Source: Glutamicibacter uratoxydans (GTDB taxonomy: Bacteria; Actinomycetota; Actinomycetes; Actinomycetales; Micrococcaceae). Taken from it: DNA of 63,731 nucleotides. Position numbers and translations under genes: made by a program. The notes below the pieces were generated by a model. It was not told the DNA's origin. It did not search any database and worked only from the letters and a program-made list of their open reading frames with translations. This document shows, piece by piece, positions 17,137-25,555 of the stretch; within the stretch, counting starts at the first letter, position 1; every line of letters begins with the position of its first letter. The stretch is from NCBI RefSeq assembly GCF_006539925.1, contig NZ_BJNY01000020.1, positions 1-63,731 of the forward strand, written 5' to 3'.

Positions 17137-17663
17137 GAATAAACTATATAGATTTCTATATAGAACTTCAATGGACCGAGCAATGTCTTCGGCTCGCGGG
17201 TTGTCATTCTCGCCGATGACCGTGAGCTCTCATCTGCTTGAGAGCAGAGGCGCTGGTCGTCAGCTGATACTGTGGCTGCGCGGAGGACTGGTTCTGGCGA
17301 ATTGGTGCAACTTGTGTTGCCGGTTATCTGCGCCGGTGCGCCCCATCTCCAACTATTCAGTGAATGGCGACTGGGCCTGACCCCGGTGTGGATGGACCAG
17401 GCTGCAGGTTGCAGGCCGTTGAGGTCATGGCCAATGATCCACACCAGCCCTTTTCCCTTGATTCTGTCGTTCAGCACAACAGCGATGGAATAGTCCCGTT
17501 CACCCGAATTCTCCTCGGCCCACTGCCGGACCGAATCAAAGGAGGCGCGATGGATGTCGTAGGTTTCCACTGCGCGATCTGGCCGCGTGAAGAAGTAGAC
17601 CCGATAGGTGGGCCAGTCGATTTCCCAATGGGAGTCGCGCTCGTCGACTTCGGTGACCTGCAT
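17124..17663 (-). CDS. Hypothetical protein with possibly replaced C-terminus
   Basis: ATG 17663 has an excellent GGGAGG five bases upstream and starts MQVTEVDERDSHWEIDWP. The first 85 or so residues look like a compact small protein (YRVYFFTRPDRAVETYDI, DYSIAVVLNDRI, GLVWIIGHDLNG) of a kind I associate with short actinobacterial hypothetical proteins. From about residue 95 composition changes to Ser/Thr/Arg-rich filler, and the frame then reads through the antitoxin operator and ends inside the antitoxin gene. The 3' part is therefore probably not native; insertion of the toxin-antitoxin pair may have removed the true end. Confidence 0.55.
   Translation of the reverse strand: MQVTEVDERDSHWEIDWPTYRVYFFTRPDRAVETYDIHRASFDSVRQWAEENSGERDYSIAVVLNDRIKGKGLVWIIGHDLNGLQPAAWSIHTGVRPSRHSLNSWRWGAPAQITGNTSCTNSPEPVLRAATVSADDQRLCSQADESSRSSARMTTREPKTLLGPLKFYIEIYIVYSWPV
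17144..17163 (-). promoter_or_regulatory. Antitoxin operator, two CTATATAG palindromes
   Basis: CTATATAG at 17144-17151 and again at 17156-17163, separated by ATTT, give a 20-bp fully symmetric element. It covers the region just upstream of the antitoxin start and is the natural site for Phd/YefM autoregulation. It is markedly AT-rich compared with its surroundings. Confidence 0.7.
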
Positions 17664-17856
17664 ATTTCCTCCCTCGCAGTGTAGAAGTCCCAGTATGTCA
17701 GCCCCGGGAATCCACATGACGTGACGCTCTCATATCGTGAACTTTATCTTTCACTATTTGAAACTTTCTGCTTTCGTAGAAGGTGCTAAGAAACTTTCAC
17801 ATGCCACCGGGGCCCGCACATTTGCGCGGCGCCGACTCGACAGAATGAGGTTGACC

Positions 17857-18795
17857 ATGAAGATTGGCGTTGTAGGCGCAGGCGGAGTCGGCGCATATTT
17901 TGCGGCTGTTTTGGCGCGAGCAGGCAACGAAGTGCACATCCTTTCTACCCCGCGGCATGTTGAACCAATCCGCACCAAGGGCCTGCAGGTCACCACCGCC
18001 GACGGCATCTCCGGCTTCACCATCCATCCCGCAGGCATCACCGCCGACGCCGCGGAAATCGGCCAGTGCGAAGCGGTCATTGTCGCTAGCAAGGCGGGCC
18101 AGGTGCGCCACGTCATGGAATCAGCCGCAGCCCTGATTGGGCCGCAGACTGCGGTGCTTCCGCTGCAAAATGGAGTTACCGCAGTTCAGCAGATCGCCGA
18201 TGCCGTCGGCCCCGGCCATGCCCTGGGCGGAGTCTGCATGATCATCTCCTACCTGGTGGAACCGGGAGTGGTGCATCATGTGGGCGGGCAGCCGGCGATC
18301 ACCCTGGGAGAGCTGGACGGCACCGCAACCAAGCGCGTTCTGGATTTGCAGGTGGCCCTGGAGGAAGCACGGGTCAAGACGATCCTGTCGCCGCATATCC
18401 AGACCGATATCTGGCGAAAGTTCATGCTAATCACCTCCTATGGCGGCGTCGGCGCACTGTCGGGGGAGCCTGTCGGACGCACCCGAAGCAACGAGCTCAG
18501 CCGTTCGCTCGTGCGCGACGCCATGGCTGAGGTGGCGGCGCTTGCCACCGCCGCCGGCGCGCCGTTGGGCGAAGCAGACATCGACTCCATGATGGGGCAG
18601 TTCGACGCATTTGAACCTGCCAGCACCGCCTCGATGCAGCGGGATCTGGCCGCCGGCCGGCTCTCTGAAATTGAGGAGCAGAGCGGCGCAGTAGTGCGCA
18701 TCGCAGCCGAATACGGTGTTCAGGTGCCGATCCACGACACCATATACCGTGCGCTGAAGCTGCGCGACGGCGCGGCGCTGGTGCAGGCCAGCTAG
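17857..18795 (+). CDS. Ketopantoate reductase family protein (2-dehydropantoate 2-reductase-like)
   Basis: The 312-residue protein has the ApbA/PanE architecture: an N-terminal Rossmann NADPH site MKIGVVGAGGVGAYF, a VIVASKAGQVRHV segment with the catalytic-type Lys, LPLQNGV, and a C-terminal helical domain with IWRKFMLI, the second conserved Lys region. PanE makes pantoate for coenzyme A, but no pan gene is nearby and several paralogues of this family act on other 2-oxo acids, so the exact substrate is open. ATG 17857 is used; an upstream in-frame extension is not supported. Confidence 0.88.
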   Translation: MKIGVVGAGGVGAYFAAVLARAGNEVHILSTPRHVEPIRTKGLQVTTADGISGFTIHPAGITADAAEIGQCEAVIVASKAGQVRHVMESAAALIGPQTAVLPLQNGVTAVQQIADAVGPGHALGGVCMIISYLVEPGVVHHVGGQPAITLGELDGTATKRVLDLQVALEEARVKTILSPHIQTDIWRKFMLITSYGGVGALSGEPVGRTRSNELSRSLVRDAMAEVAALATAAGAPLGEADIDSMMGQFDAFEPASTASMQRDLAAGRLSEIEEQSGAVVRIAAEYGVQVPIHDTIYRALKLRDGAALVQAS

Positions 18796-18881
18796 GCTCG
18801 AAGCAGCCGATTATTTCGGACAGGAATTATCGGGCGGCCAATGGCTTGAGCGAAGCAGACTAGTAGGTGAAGGGAGCAGAC

Positions 18882-19748
18882 ATGATTGCAGAACTGAACC
18901 GGGTGCTGGAAGCGGTAGAAGCCGGGCTGCGCGGTGAGCTGGATGTTGCACGGCTGGCAGCGGCGCAGGGAACCACCGAGTACCACTTGCGCCGGATGTT
19001 CTCCTCGCTGACCGGGATGCCGCTTTCCGAGTACATCCGCCGCCGGCGGATGAGCGCCGCGGCGTCCGATGTCATCGGGGCAGAATCGCTGCTAGATATT
19101 GCTGTCCGCTATGGCTACGGGTCCACCGAAGCGTTCGGCCGGGCTTTCCGCTCGGTGCACGGAGCCACCCTGGCCCAGGTGCGCAGCCATGGAGGCCCCC
19201 TTCGAATGCAGGCAAAACTCAGGCTCAGCCTGAAAGTCGAAGGAGATGTCGTTATGGACGCACGCATTGTTGACAAGGAAGATTTCAAGCTCATCGGTCA
19301 TGCGGCCCGGGTGCCGCTGATCCACTACGGGGTCAACCCGCACATTCAGGCGCATATTGCCTCGCTGCCGATCAGCGAGCACCTTCGCCTCAAGGAACTC
19401 TCGCAGACCACTCCGCCGGGGCTGCTGCAGGTCAGCGCGGATGTAGATCCCGACTATGCCGAAGGCAGCGAGTTGACCTACCTGCACGGCGTGGCGGTGG
19501 AGCCCTCCAGCGAGGTTCCGCAAGACCTGGACGTCATCGAAGTCCAGGCGGGAAGCTGGGTGGTCTTCAGCGTTTCCGGCCCCTATCCTGCTGCGCTGCA
19601 GGAAGCCTATGCCCAGTCTGCGAGCCAGTGGTTCCCCTCGAACCCCTGGCTGCTGCGCCAAGGCCCCTCCATCGTTGCAGTACTGGAGCGCGCCGAAGAT
19701 TTCAGCACCGCAAGCATTGAACTGTGGCTGCCGGTGGAGCGGGCCTGA
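18882..19748 (+). CDS. AraC family regulator with GyrI-like effector domain
   Basis: The 288-residue protein has two helix-turn-helix motifs in its first 100 residues (VARLAAAQGTTEYHLRRMF and LLDIAVRYGYGSTEAFGRAF) and a C-terminal GyrI-like small-molecule domain from about residue 120 (ARIVDKEDFKLIGHAARVPL ... ending IELWLPVE). Relatives such as Rob or TetR-independent drug regulators bind hydrophobic effectors. ATG 18882 is preceded by GAAGGGAG. A 10-bp hairpin follows the stop. Targets are unknown. Confidence 0.92.
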   Translation: MIAELNRVLEAVEAGLRGELDVARLAAAQGTTEYHLRRMFSSLTGMPLSEYIRRRRMSAAASDVIGAESLLDIAVRYGYGSTEAFGRAFRSVHGATLAQVRSHGGPLRMQAKLRLSLKVEGDVVMDARIVDKEDFKLIGHAARVPLIHYGVNPHIQAHIASLPISEHLRLKELSQTTPPGLLQVSADVDPDYAEGSELTYLHGVAVEPSSEVPQDLDVIEVQAGSWVVFSVSGPYPAALQEAYAQSASQWFPSNPWLLRQGPSIVAVLERAEDFSTASIELWLPVERA

Positions 19749-19763
19749 ACAGCGAGCAGACGA

Positions 19764-19794
19764 GCCGGAGAGCCTGGCAGTTTTGCTCTCCGGC
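19764..19794 (+). terminator. Hairpin after the AraC-type regulator gene
   Basis: GCCGGAGAGC (19764-19773) pairs perfectly with GCTCTCCGGC (19785-19794). There is no T-tract, but it lies 16 bases after the stop codon. Confidence 0.6.
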
Positions 19795-19880
19795 AGCCGC
19801 CGTCCGTGCCCGGCGCACCGTCATGAGCTCGAGATTCGCCAACCATTTCGGTAAACTTTGGTCGTAAGAGCCCCTAACTC

Positions 19881-19909
19881 TTGCGCTGCGCAGGATTGGG
19901 GCATATTTT
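19881..19909 (+). promoter_or_regulatory. Candidate purA promoter
   Basis: TTGCGC (19881-19886), a 17-base spacer and TATTTT (19904-19909) lie about 73 bases before the purA ATG. The match is reasonable for a housekeeping sigma factor; it has not been tested against alternatives. Confidence 0.45.
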
Positions 19910-19981
19910 TTGCCCGGTACCGTGCCGGGCCGGCGCGAAGCACGCCGCAACCGCTGCTTTTTATGCAAGGGGGAGGATCCC

Positions 19982-21271
19982 ATGCCAGCAATCGTGATCG
20001 TCGGAGCCCAGTGGGGCGATGAAGGTAAGGGAAAGGCCACCGACCTGCTCGGTGGCAAGGTCGACTACGTAGTCAAGCCAAACGGCGGCAACAACGCCGG
20101 GCATACAGTGGTCGTCAACGGCGAAAAGTACGAGCTCAAGCTCCTGCCTGCCGGCATTCTTTCCCCGAACGCAACCCCGATTATCGGCAATGGCTGCGTG
20201 GTGAACCTTGAAGCCCTCTTCGATGAGATCGACGGCCTGGAATCCCGCGGCGCGGACACCTCGCGCCTGCGCGTCTCCGCCAACGCCCACCTGGTGGCCC
20301 CGTACCACCAGACCATGGACAAGGTCACCGAACGCTTCCTGGGCAAGCGCGCCATCGGCACCACCGGCCGCGGCATCGGTCCGGCCTACATGGACAAGAT
20401 CGGCCGCCTGGGCATCCGCGTGCAGGACGTCTTCGACGAATCCATCCTGCGCCAGAAGGTCGAAGGCGCGCTGCGCCAGAAGAACGAACTGCTGGTCAAG
20501 GTCTACAACCGCCGCAGCGTCATCGTCGAGGACATCGTGCAGTACTTCCTGTCCTACGCCGAGCGCTTGCGCCCGCTGGTCATCGACTCCACCTATGAAC
20601 TGAACAAGGCACTGGACGAGGACAAGGTGGTGCTCATGGAGGGCGGCCAGGCCACCTTCCTGGACGTGGACCACGGCACCTACCCGTTCGTGACCTCCTC
20701 GAACCCCACTGCCGGCGGCGCCAGCGTGGGCTCGGGCATCGGCCCGACCCGCATCACCCGCTCCATTGGCATCATCAAGGCCTACACCACCCGCGTGGGC
20801 GCCGGCCCATTTCCGACCGAGCTCTTCGATGAGATGGGCGAATACCTGCAGAAGACCGGCGGCGAATTCGGCGTGAACACCGGCCGTCCGCGCCGCTGCG
20901 GCTGGTACGACGCGGTGCTGGCGCGCCACGCCTCGCGCGTGAACGGCTTCACCGACTACTTCGTCACCAAGCTGGACGTGCTGACCAACATCGAGAAGAT
21001 CCCGGTCTGCGTGGCCTACGACGTGGACGGGGTACGCCACGACGAAATGCCGATGACCCAGACCGACTTCCACCACGCGAAGCCGATCTTCGAGTACTTC
21101 GATGGCTGGACCGAGGACATCTCCGGCGCCAAGACCCTTGAGGATCTGCCGGAGAACGCCCGCAACTACATCCTGGCCCTGGAGAAGATCAGCGGCACCC
21201 GCATCTCCGCCATCGGCGTGGGTCCGGACCGCGACCAGACCATCGTGCGCTACGACCTGATCAACGACTAG
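19982..21271 (+). CDS. purA: Adenylosuccinate synthetase
   Basis: The 429-residue enzyme condenses IMP and aspartate at the expense of GTP, the first committed step from IMP to AMP. Family motifs are intact: [11 protein letters not shown] with catalytic Asp at residues 8-18, [10 protein letters not shown] with catalytic His, [30 protein letters not shown] and the C-terminal [17 protein letters not shown] 19982 is chosen because GGGGGAGG lies directly upstream; longer in-frame extensions are not needed. It stands alone between terminators. Confidence 0.97.
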   Translation: MPAIVIVGAQWGDEGKGKATDLLGGKVDYVVKPNGGNNAGHTVVVNGEKYELKLLPAGILSPNATPIIGNGCVVNLEALFDEIDGLESRGADTSRLRVSANAHLVAPYHQTMDKVTERFLGKRAIGTTGRGIGPAYMDKIGRLGIRVQDVFDESILRQKVEGALRQKNELLVKVYNRRSVIVEDIVQYFLSYAERLRPLVIDSTYELNKALDEDKVVLMEGGQATFLDVDHGTYPFVTSSNPTAGGASVGSGIGPTRITRSIGIIKAYTTRVGAGPFPTELFDEMGEYLQKTGGEFGVNTGRPRRCGWYDAVLARHASRVNGFTDYFVTKLDVLTNIEKIPVCVAYDVDGVRHDEMPMTQTDFHHAKPIFEYFDGWTEDISGAKTLEDLPENARNYILALEKISGTRISAIGVGPDRDQTIVRYDLIND

Positions 21272-21290
21272 GTCTCCTGACAGCAGTAAG

Positions 21291-21334
21291 CCGACGGCTG
21301 CCGAACCTGAATTGGTTCGGCGGCCGTCGGTTTT
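21291..21334 (+). terminator. Rho-independent terminator of purA
   Basis: CCGACGGCTGCCGAACC (21291-21307) pairs with GGTTCGGCGGCCGTCGG (21314-21330) with one T-G wobble, followed by TTTT. It begins 20 bases after the purA stop. Confidence 0.9.
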
Positions 21335-21392
21335 GTCGTTATTGGACAATCTTGGGACTCAACGCAAACAGCGCTCCGGTAGCATTTCTGCC

Positions 21393-22454
21393 ATGGCCAA
21401 ACGCAAAACCCTGCCCAAGAACTTTGAAGAAATGCTCACTTCCTCTTCATTGGAAGAGCTCAAGGCAGTCTTCGACAAGTGCCAGCTTGATGCCTACGGC
21501 GTATACAGCAAATGCACCGCTTTGGGATTTCTGGACTGCCCGGATGAGCTGATCAGCTGGCTGGTGGAGCAGGGGTTGGACGTTGATGCTGCGGATAACT
21601 ACGGCGGCACAGCGCTGTGGGAGCGGGCCAGCATGGGCCGCACGCAGCAGCTGCCGCTGCTCATTTCTCTGGGCGCAGATGTCAATGCCCGCAGAGCAGG
21701 AGGCGTCACGCCGCTGCACGCGGCGGCCGAAGGAGGCCATGTTGACGCCGCGCAGATTCTGATCGATGCAGGTGCTGACAGGCTTGCGCTGACTTCAAGC
21801 TTTGGCCAGACGCCGCTGCTTTTTGCGCTGGGCCGGACCCGCAACGCGCAGATTCCCGCCGCTGCGCGGATCGCGGAGCTGCTGCTGGAACTTGGCGAAC
21901 CTGTCACCGCCCAGCTGCAGGGCGAGGTGGAGCGGATCGGCAAGGAGTTTGAGCGGCACCGGGAGAACTTCAACCCTGACTTTGTGGCTGACGTTGATGC
22001 GGGACTGCGCCGCCTCTACGAGCTGTTTGACGTGGCACCGGCTGCGCCGCGCATCGCCTACGACGGGCGCTCGCCGATTGTGGTTGACGGGGCAACCTGG
22101 CAGAAGCGCCACGAGCAGCTCTGGGAGCTGTTGGTTCCAGCTTCAGGATCCGGGAGCACCACGCAGGGAGAAGCCATCCGCATTTCCGGACGCATCGCCG
22201 ACGAGATTCTGGGCAACGGCGGGATCAACTGGGACAAGGACTTCAAGGCCATGCTCGCCTCGCTGCCTGGCCTGCTGTCCCGTGGCCAAGCCCTGCCAGA
22301 GCCTGATCTTGCAGCGGTGCAGGAGCTGGCCAAGTCCCTGCGCTCGGGCACTGCAGACAGCGGGCAGATCTACCAGCTCAGCGAGCTGGTGGTGGCATGG
22401 GTGGGCTTGAACCCCGAGCCTCTTGAACTGGGCCCGGTGTCCTACCGCAGGTAG
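21393..22454 (+). CDS. Ankyrin repeat protein
   Basis: The 353-residue protein has no signal peptide or membrane segment. Ankyrin repeats occupy roughly residues 35-170: GGTALWERASMGRTQQLPLL, SLGADVNARRAGGVTPLHAA, AEGGHVDAAQILIDAGADR and SFGQTPLLFALG are readable units. The C-terminal half is helical and unclassified. Ankyrin domains mediate protein binding, so a partner-dependent role is likely, but nothing nearby identifies it. ATG 21393 is chosen from the basic MAKRKTLPKNFEE start. A strong terminator follows. Confidence 0.85.
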   Translation: MAKRKTLPKNFEEMLTSSSLEELKAVFDKCQLDAYGVYSKCTALGFLDCPDELISWLVEQGLDVDAADNYGGTALWERASMGRTQQLPLLISLGADVNARRAGGVTPLHAAAEGGHVDAAQILIDAGADRLALTSSFGQTPLLFALGRTRNAQIPAAARIAELLLELGEPVTAQLQGEVERIGKEFERHRENFNPDFVADVDAGLRRLYELFDVAPAAPRIAYDGRSPIVVDGATWQKRHEQLWELLVPASGSGSTTQGEAIRISGRIADEILGNGGINWDKDFKAMLASLPGLLSRGQALPEPDLAAVQELAKSLRSGTADSGQIYQLSELVVAWVGLNPEPLELGPVSYRR

Positions 22455-22462
22455 ATGCCGCA

Positions 22463-22505
22463 GCGGCCGGTGCAGCTGATTTCTTGAATCAGCGGCACCG
22501 GCCGC
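22463..22505 (+). terminator. Long hairpin after the ankyrin gene
   Basis: GCGGCCGGTGC pairs with GCACCGGCCGC and an inner CTGATT pairs with AATCAG around a short loop, separated by a two-base internal mismatch. It lies between the plus-strand ankyrin gene and the minus-strand symporter gene and may serve both directions. Confidence 0.8.
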
Positions 22506-22580
22506 AATGGTGATCTGGGCCCTGAAGCGCGCGGGTGGGAAAGGGTGCGAACCCAGGGAAGCCCAGAAATCTTTCGAGCA

Positions 22581-24095
22581 TCAGTTCTCGATGCTCACGC
22601 CTTCTTCCTGCGACTTGCCCGAGACGCGCAGGTTCCAGTGCTGGAGCACTGCTGAATCGGTGGCCTTGGAGAAGACGGAGACCAGGATGAAGGTCACCGC
22701 GGAGGCGATCAGGCCGAAGTAGATCGGCTCGTTGGCGTAGACGCCGTCGAACTTGTTCTCCGCCTGGATCTCCAAAACGATCATGGTGCCCAGGGTGACG
22801 ATGGTGCCCACCGCCATGGAGGCAGTCGCGCCGTGCCCATTGCCGCGCTTCCACAAAAGGCCGCCGATGATCGCCACCAGCAGGCCGCCGACCAGGATGT
22901 CATAGGCGATGGTCAGCGCCGCGACCACGTCGTCCACCAGGATCGCAAGGGTCACGGTGACCAGCCCCAGGACCAGCACCCAGATGCGGTTCGCCCGCAC
23001 GTCGTGCTCGGGATTCTCGTTGGAGTTCACGACGATGTTCTTGCCGAACCAGCTGGCGACGAACGGGGTGACGTCGGTGCGCGCCACGGTGGCCGCCGCG
23101 ATCAGCGCGCCGGATGCGGTGGACATCATCGCCGCCACGGCGGCGGCCATCACCAGGCCGCCCACGGCCACTGGCAGCAGCTGGGTGGCGACCTCCGCGT
23201 AGACCACGTCCTTGTTCGCTTCGGCACCGGCGATGTTCGGCAGCGCCACGCGGGCGGCCATGCCGATGATTGCGCCGGCGGCGCCGTAGAGCACGCAGTA
23301 AATGCCTGCGGTGGTGCCGCCCCAGCGGGCCACCTTGGGGGTCTTAGCGGTGAACACGCGCTGCCAGATGTCCTGGCCGATCAGCAGGCCCAGGGTGTAG
23401 ACCACGAAATAGGTGATGATCGACTGCACGCCGATCCCGGTGATGTCGAAGAACTCGTCGCCGATGCGCTGGCGGATGCCGTCCATGCCGCCGGCCGCGT
23501 TCAGCGAGAACGGCAGCATCAGCGCGAAGATGCCGATGGTCTTGATGACGAACTGCACCTGGTCCGCCAGGGTAATCGACCACATGCCGCCGATGGTGGA
23601 GTAGATGATCACGATCGCGCCGCCCACGGCGATGGCTACCCACTTCTCCCAGCCGAAGAGCACCACGAAGATCGTGGCGTAGGCGCTGGTGGAGGTGGCG
23701 CAGAGCATCAAGGTGTAGGCGAGCATGACGATGCCGGAGGTATTGGTTGCCGCCTGGCTGCCGTAGCGCAGGGACAGCATCTGGGAGACGGTGAAGACCT
23801 TGAGCTTCTGCAGGGTCGGGGCGAAGGCCAACGACAGCAGAATGACGCCGGCGCCGATGGCCACCACGAGCCACATGCCGGAGATGCCCCATTTGTAGCC
23901 AAGTCCCACGCCGCCCACCGTGGAGGCGCCGCCCAGAACGACGGCGGCCATAGTGCCGGTGTAGAGGAAGGGGCCGAGGCGGCGGCCTGCGACCAGGTAG
24001 TCGCTGCTGTTTTTGGTGCGGGATTTGCCCCACCAGCCAAAGGCCAGCATGGCCGCGAGATAGAGCGCGACGATGAGCCCATTGATGTAATCCAT
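22581..24095 (-). CDS. Sodium:solute symporter family protein
   Basis: The 504-residue protein has about thirteen membrane segments and belongs to the SSS family of sodium-coupled importers. Characteristic parts are the first helix with YLAAMLAFGWWGKSRTKNSSDY, the following LVAGRRLGP motif, a helix-2 region rich in Gly (GGASTVGGVGLGYKWG) and helix 8-9 sequence MMSTASGALIAAATVARTD, the family's sodium-site region. Substrate cannot be assigned. It is a single gene, divergent from the AAA ATPase gene across 181 bases. Confidence 0.92.
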   Translation of the reverse strand: MDYINGLIVALYLAAMLAFGWWGKSRTKNSSDYLVAGRRLGPFLYTGTMAAVVLGGASTVGGVGLGYKWGISGMWLVVAIGAGVILLSLAFAPTLQKLKVFTVSQMLSLRYGSQAATNTSGIVMLAYTLMLCATSTSAYATIFVVLFGWEKWVAIAVGGAIVIIYSTIGGMWSITLADQVQFVIKTIGIFALMLPFSLNAAGGMDGIRQRIGDEFFDITGIGVQSIITYFVVYTLGLLIGQDIWQRVFTAKTPKVARWGGTTAGIYCVLYGAAGAIIGMAARVALPNIAGAEANKDVVYAEVATQLLPVAVGGLVMAAAVAAMMSTASGALIAAATVARTDVTPFVASWFGKNIVVNSNENPEHDVRANRIWVLVLGLVTVTLAILVDDVVAALTIAYDILVGGLLVAIIGGLLWKRGNGHGATASMAVGTIVTLGTMIVLEIQAENKFDGVYANEPIYFGLIASAVTFILVSVFSKATDSAVLQHWNLRVSGKSQEEGVSIEN

Positions 24096-24276
24096 GCGGA
24101 TGCCTAACTAAGCGAATGATGCCTAATGGTAAACATTAGTTTTCTCACAGAATATTGGGTGGCAGTGATCTGGTCAACATCTTTTAATTCAATGTCCGCA
24201 TAGTGTCTACCGGGACATCTAAACTTTCATCGGGTGCTAAAAATATAGCCCTGTGGGGACGAAAAAGGTTGTGGAA

Positions 24277-25545
24277 ATGAATGACGTGCTGATCGAAAGC
24301 CTGATCCGGGCTGTGCAGGCCGCTCCCGAGGACGCGGCGCTGCGACTGCATCTTGCCCAGCTGCTGGCCGGAGCCCAACGCCATCCAGAAGCGTTAGCCC
24401 ACATCAACACGGTCATCCAGCAGGATCCCGGCAATGCCGCAGCCCTGGGCTTGCTCGCCGAAGTGACCTCGGCGCTGATCGGCGGGCCGGTACAGGTTCC
24501 TGCCCAGGCGCCAGTTCAGGCCCCGCAGGAACAGCAGCAGGAGCCTGCCAAGGAAGACTACGACTGGCAGGCGGGAGACGCGCAGTTCTCCGACCCGATC
24601 CCTGCTCCCTTCGTCGAGCAGCGCATAGAAATGGGCGAGGAGAGCGCGGCCATCGAGCCGCCGGTTGAACCTGCCGGCGAGCCGATCACCCTGGCGGATG
24701 TCGGCGGCCTGCAGAACGTCAAGGACCGGCTGACCGAATCCTTCCTGGCGCCCATGCGCAATGCCGCCATTGCCAAGGCCTTCGGCAAGTCGCTGCGCGG
24801 CGGGCTGCTGCTCTACGGTCCTCCCGGATGCGGCAAGACCTTCGTCGCCCGCGCGGTAGCAGGCGAGCTGCAGGCGAACTTCATGGCGGTGACCATGACC
24901 GACATCCTCGACTCATATATCGGCAACACTGAAAAGAATCTCAAGGCAGTCTTCGACAAGGCCCGCGAGAACGCGCCGACCGTGCTGTTCTTCGACGAGG
25001 TTGACGCGGTGGGCCTGCGCCGCGGCTCGCTGAGCGGATCCGCCTCCTGGCTGCGCCAGATGGTCAACCAGCTGCTAATGGAAATGGACTCGCTGACCTC
25101 CAACAACGACGGCCTGTACATCCTGGCCGCCACCAACCACCCGTGGGATCTGGACGAAGCGTTACTGCGCCCGGGCCGCCTTGACCGCTCGGTGCTGGTC
25201 ACCCCGCCGGATGCTGAGGCCCGCGAGTCGATCCTGCGCCACCATCTTGAGCGCCGGCCCATCGCAGGGATCGACCTAGGCTGGATCATCGAACGCACCG
25301 AGGGCTTCTCTGGAGCGGATCTAGAGCATTTGAGCACCACCGCCGCGGAAAAGGCGATGATGCAGTCCATCGCTGCCAACGAGGTGATTCCGGTAGGCAT
25401 GGAACACGTCCAACAGGCGTTGAAGGACGTGAAGCCGTCCACCCTGCCGTGGCTTGAATCGGCGCGCAACGTCGTGCGCTTCAGCAATGAGAACGGACGC
25501 TATGACGATCTAGCCCAGTACCTCAGCTCGCGGAAGATGCTCTAG
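24277..25545 (+). CDS. Cdc48/FtsH-like AAA+ ATPase with N-terminal TPR-like region
   Basis: The 422-residue protein begins with a TPR-like helical region (residues 1-70, RLHLAQLLAGAQRHPEALAH), then a Pro/Gln/Glu-rich linker, then one type II AAA+ module of the Cdc48 kind. Walker A GPPGCGKT is at residues 181-188, Walker B VLFFDE at 236-241, sensor 1 in AATNHPWD, and the second region of homology LLRPGRLDR contains the arginine finger candidates. These ATPases unfold or remodel proteins as hexamers. No protease domain is present. A TPR membrane protein gene starts 10 bases downstream, so the pair is probably one functional unit. Confidence 0.9.
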   Translation: MNDVLIESLIRAVQAAPEDAALRLHLAQLLAGAQRHPEALAHINTVIQQDPGNAAALGLLAEVTSALIGGPVQVPAQAPVQAPQEQQQEPAKEDYDWQAGDAQFSDPIPAPFVEQRIEMGEESAAIEPPVEPAGEPITLADVGGLQNVKDRLTESFLAPMRNAAIAKAFGKSLRGGLLLYGPPGCGKTFVARAVAGELQANFMAVTMTDILDSYIGNTEKNLKAVFDKARENAPTVLFFDEVDAVGLRRGSLSGSASWLRQMVNQLLMEMDSLTSNNDGLYILAATNHPWDLDEALLRPGRLDRSVLVTPPDAEARESILRHHLERRPIAGIDLGWIIERTEGFSGADLEHLSTTAAEKAMMQSIAANEVIPVGMEHVQQALKDVKPSTLPWLESARNVVRFSNENGRYDDLAQYLSSRKML

Positions 25546-25555
25546 GCAACAAGAC

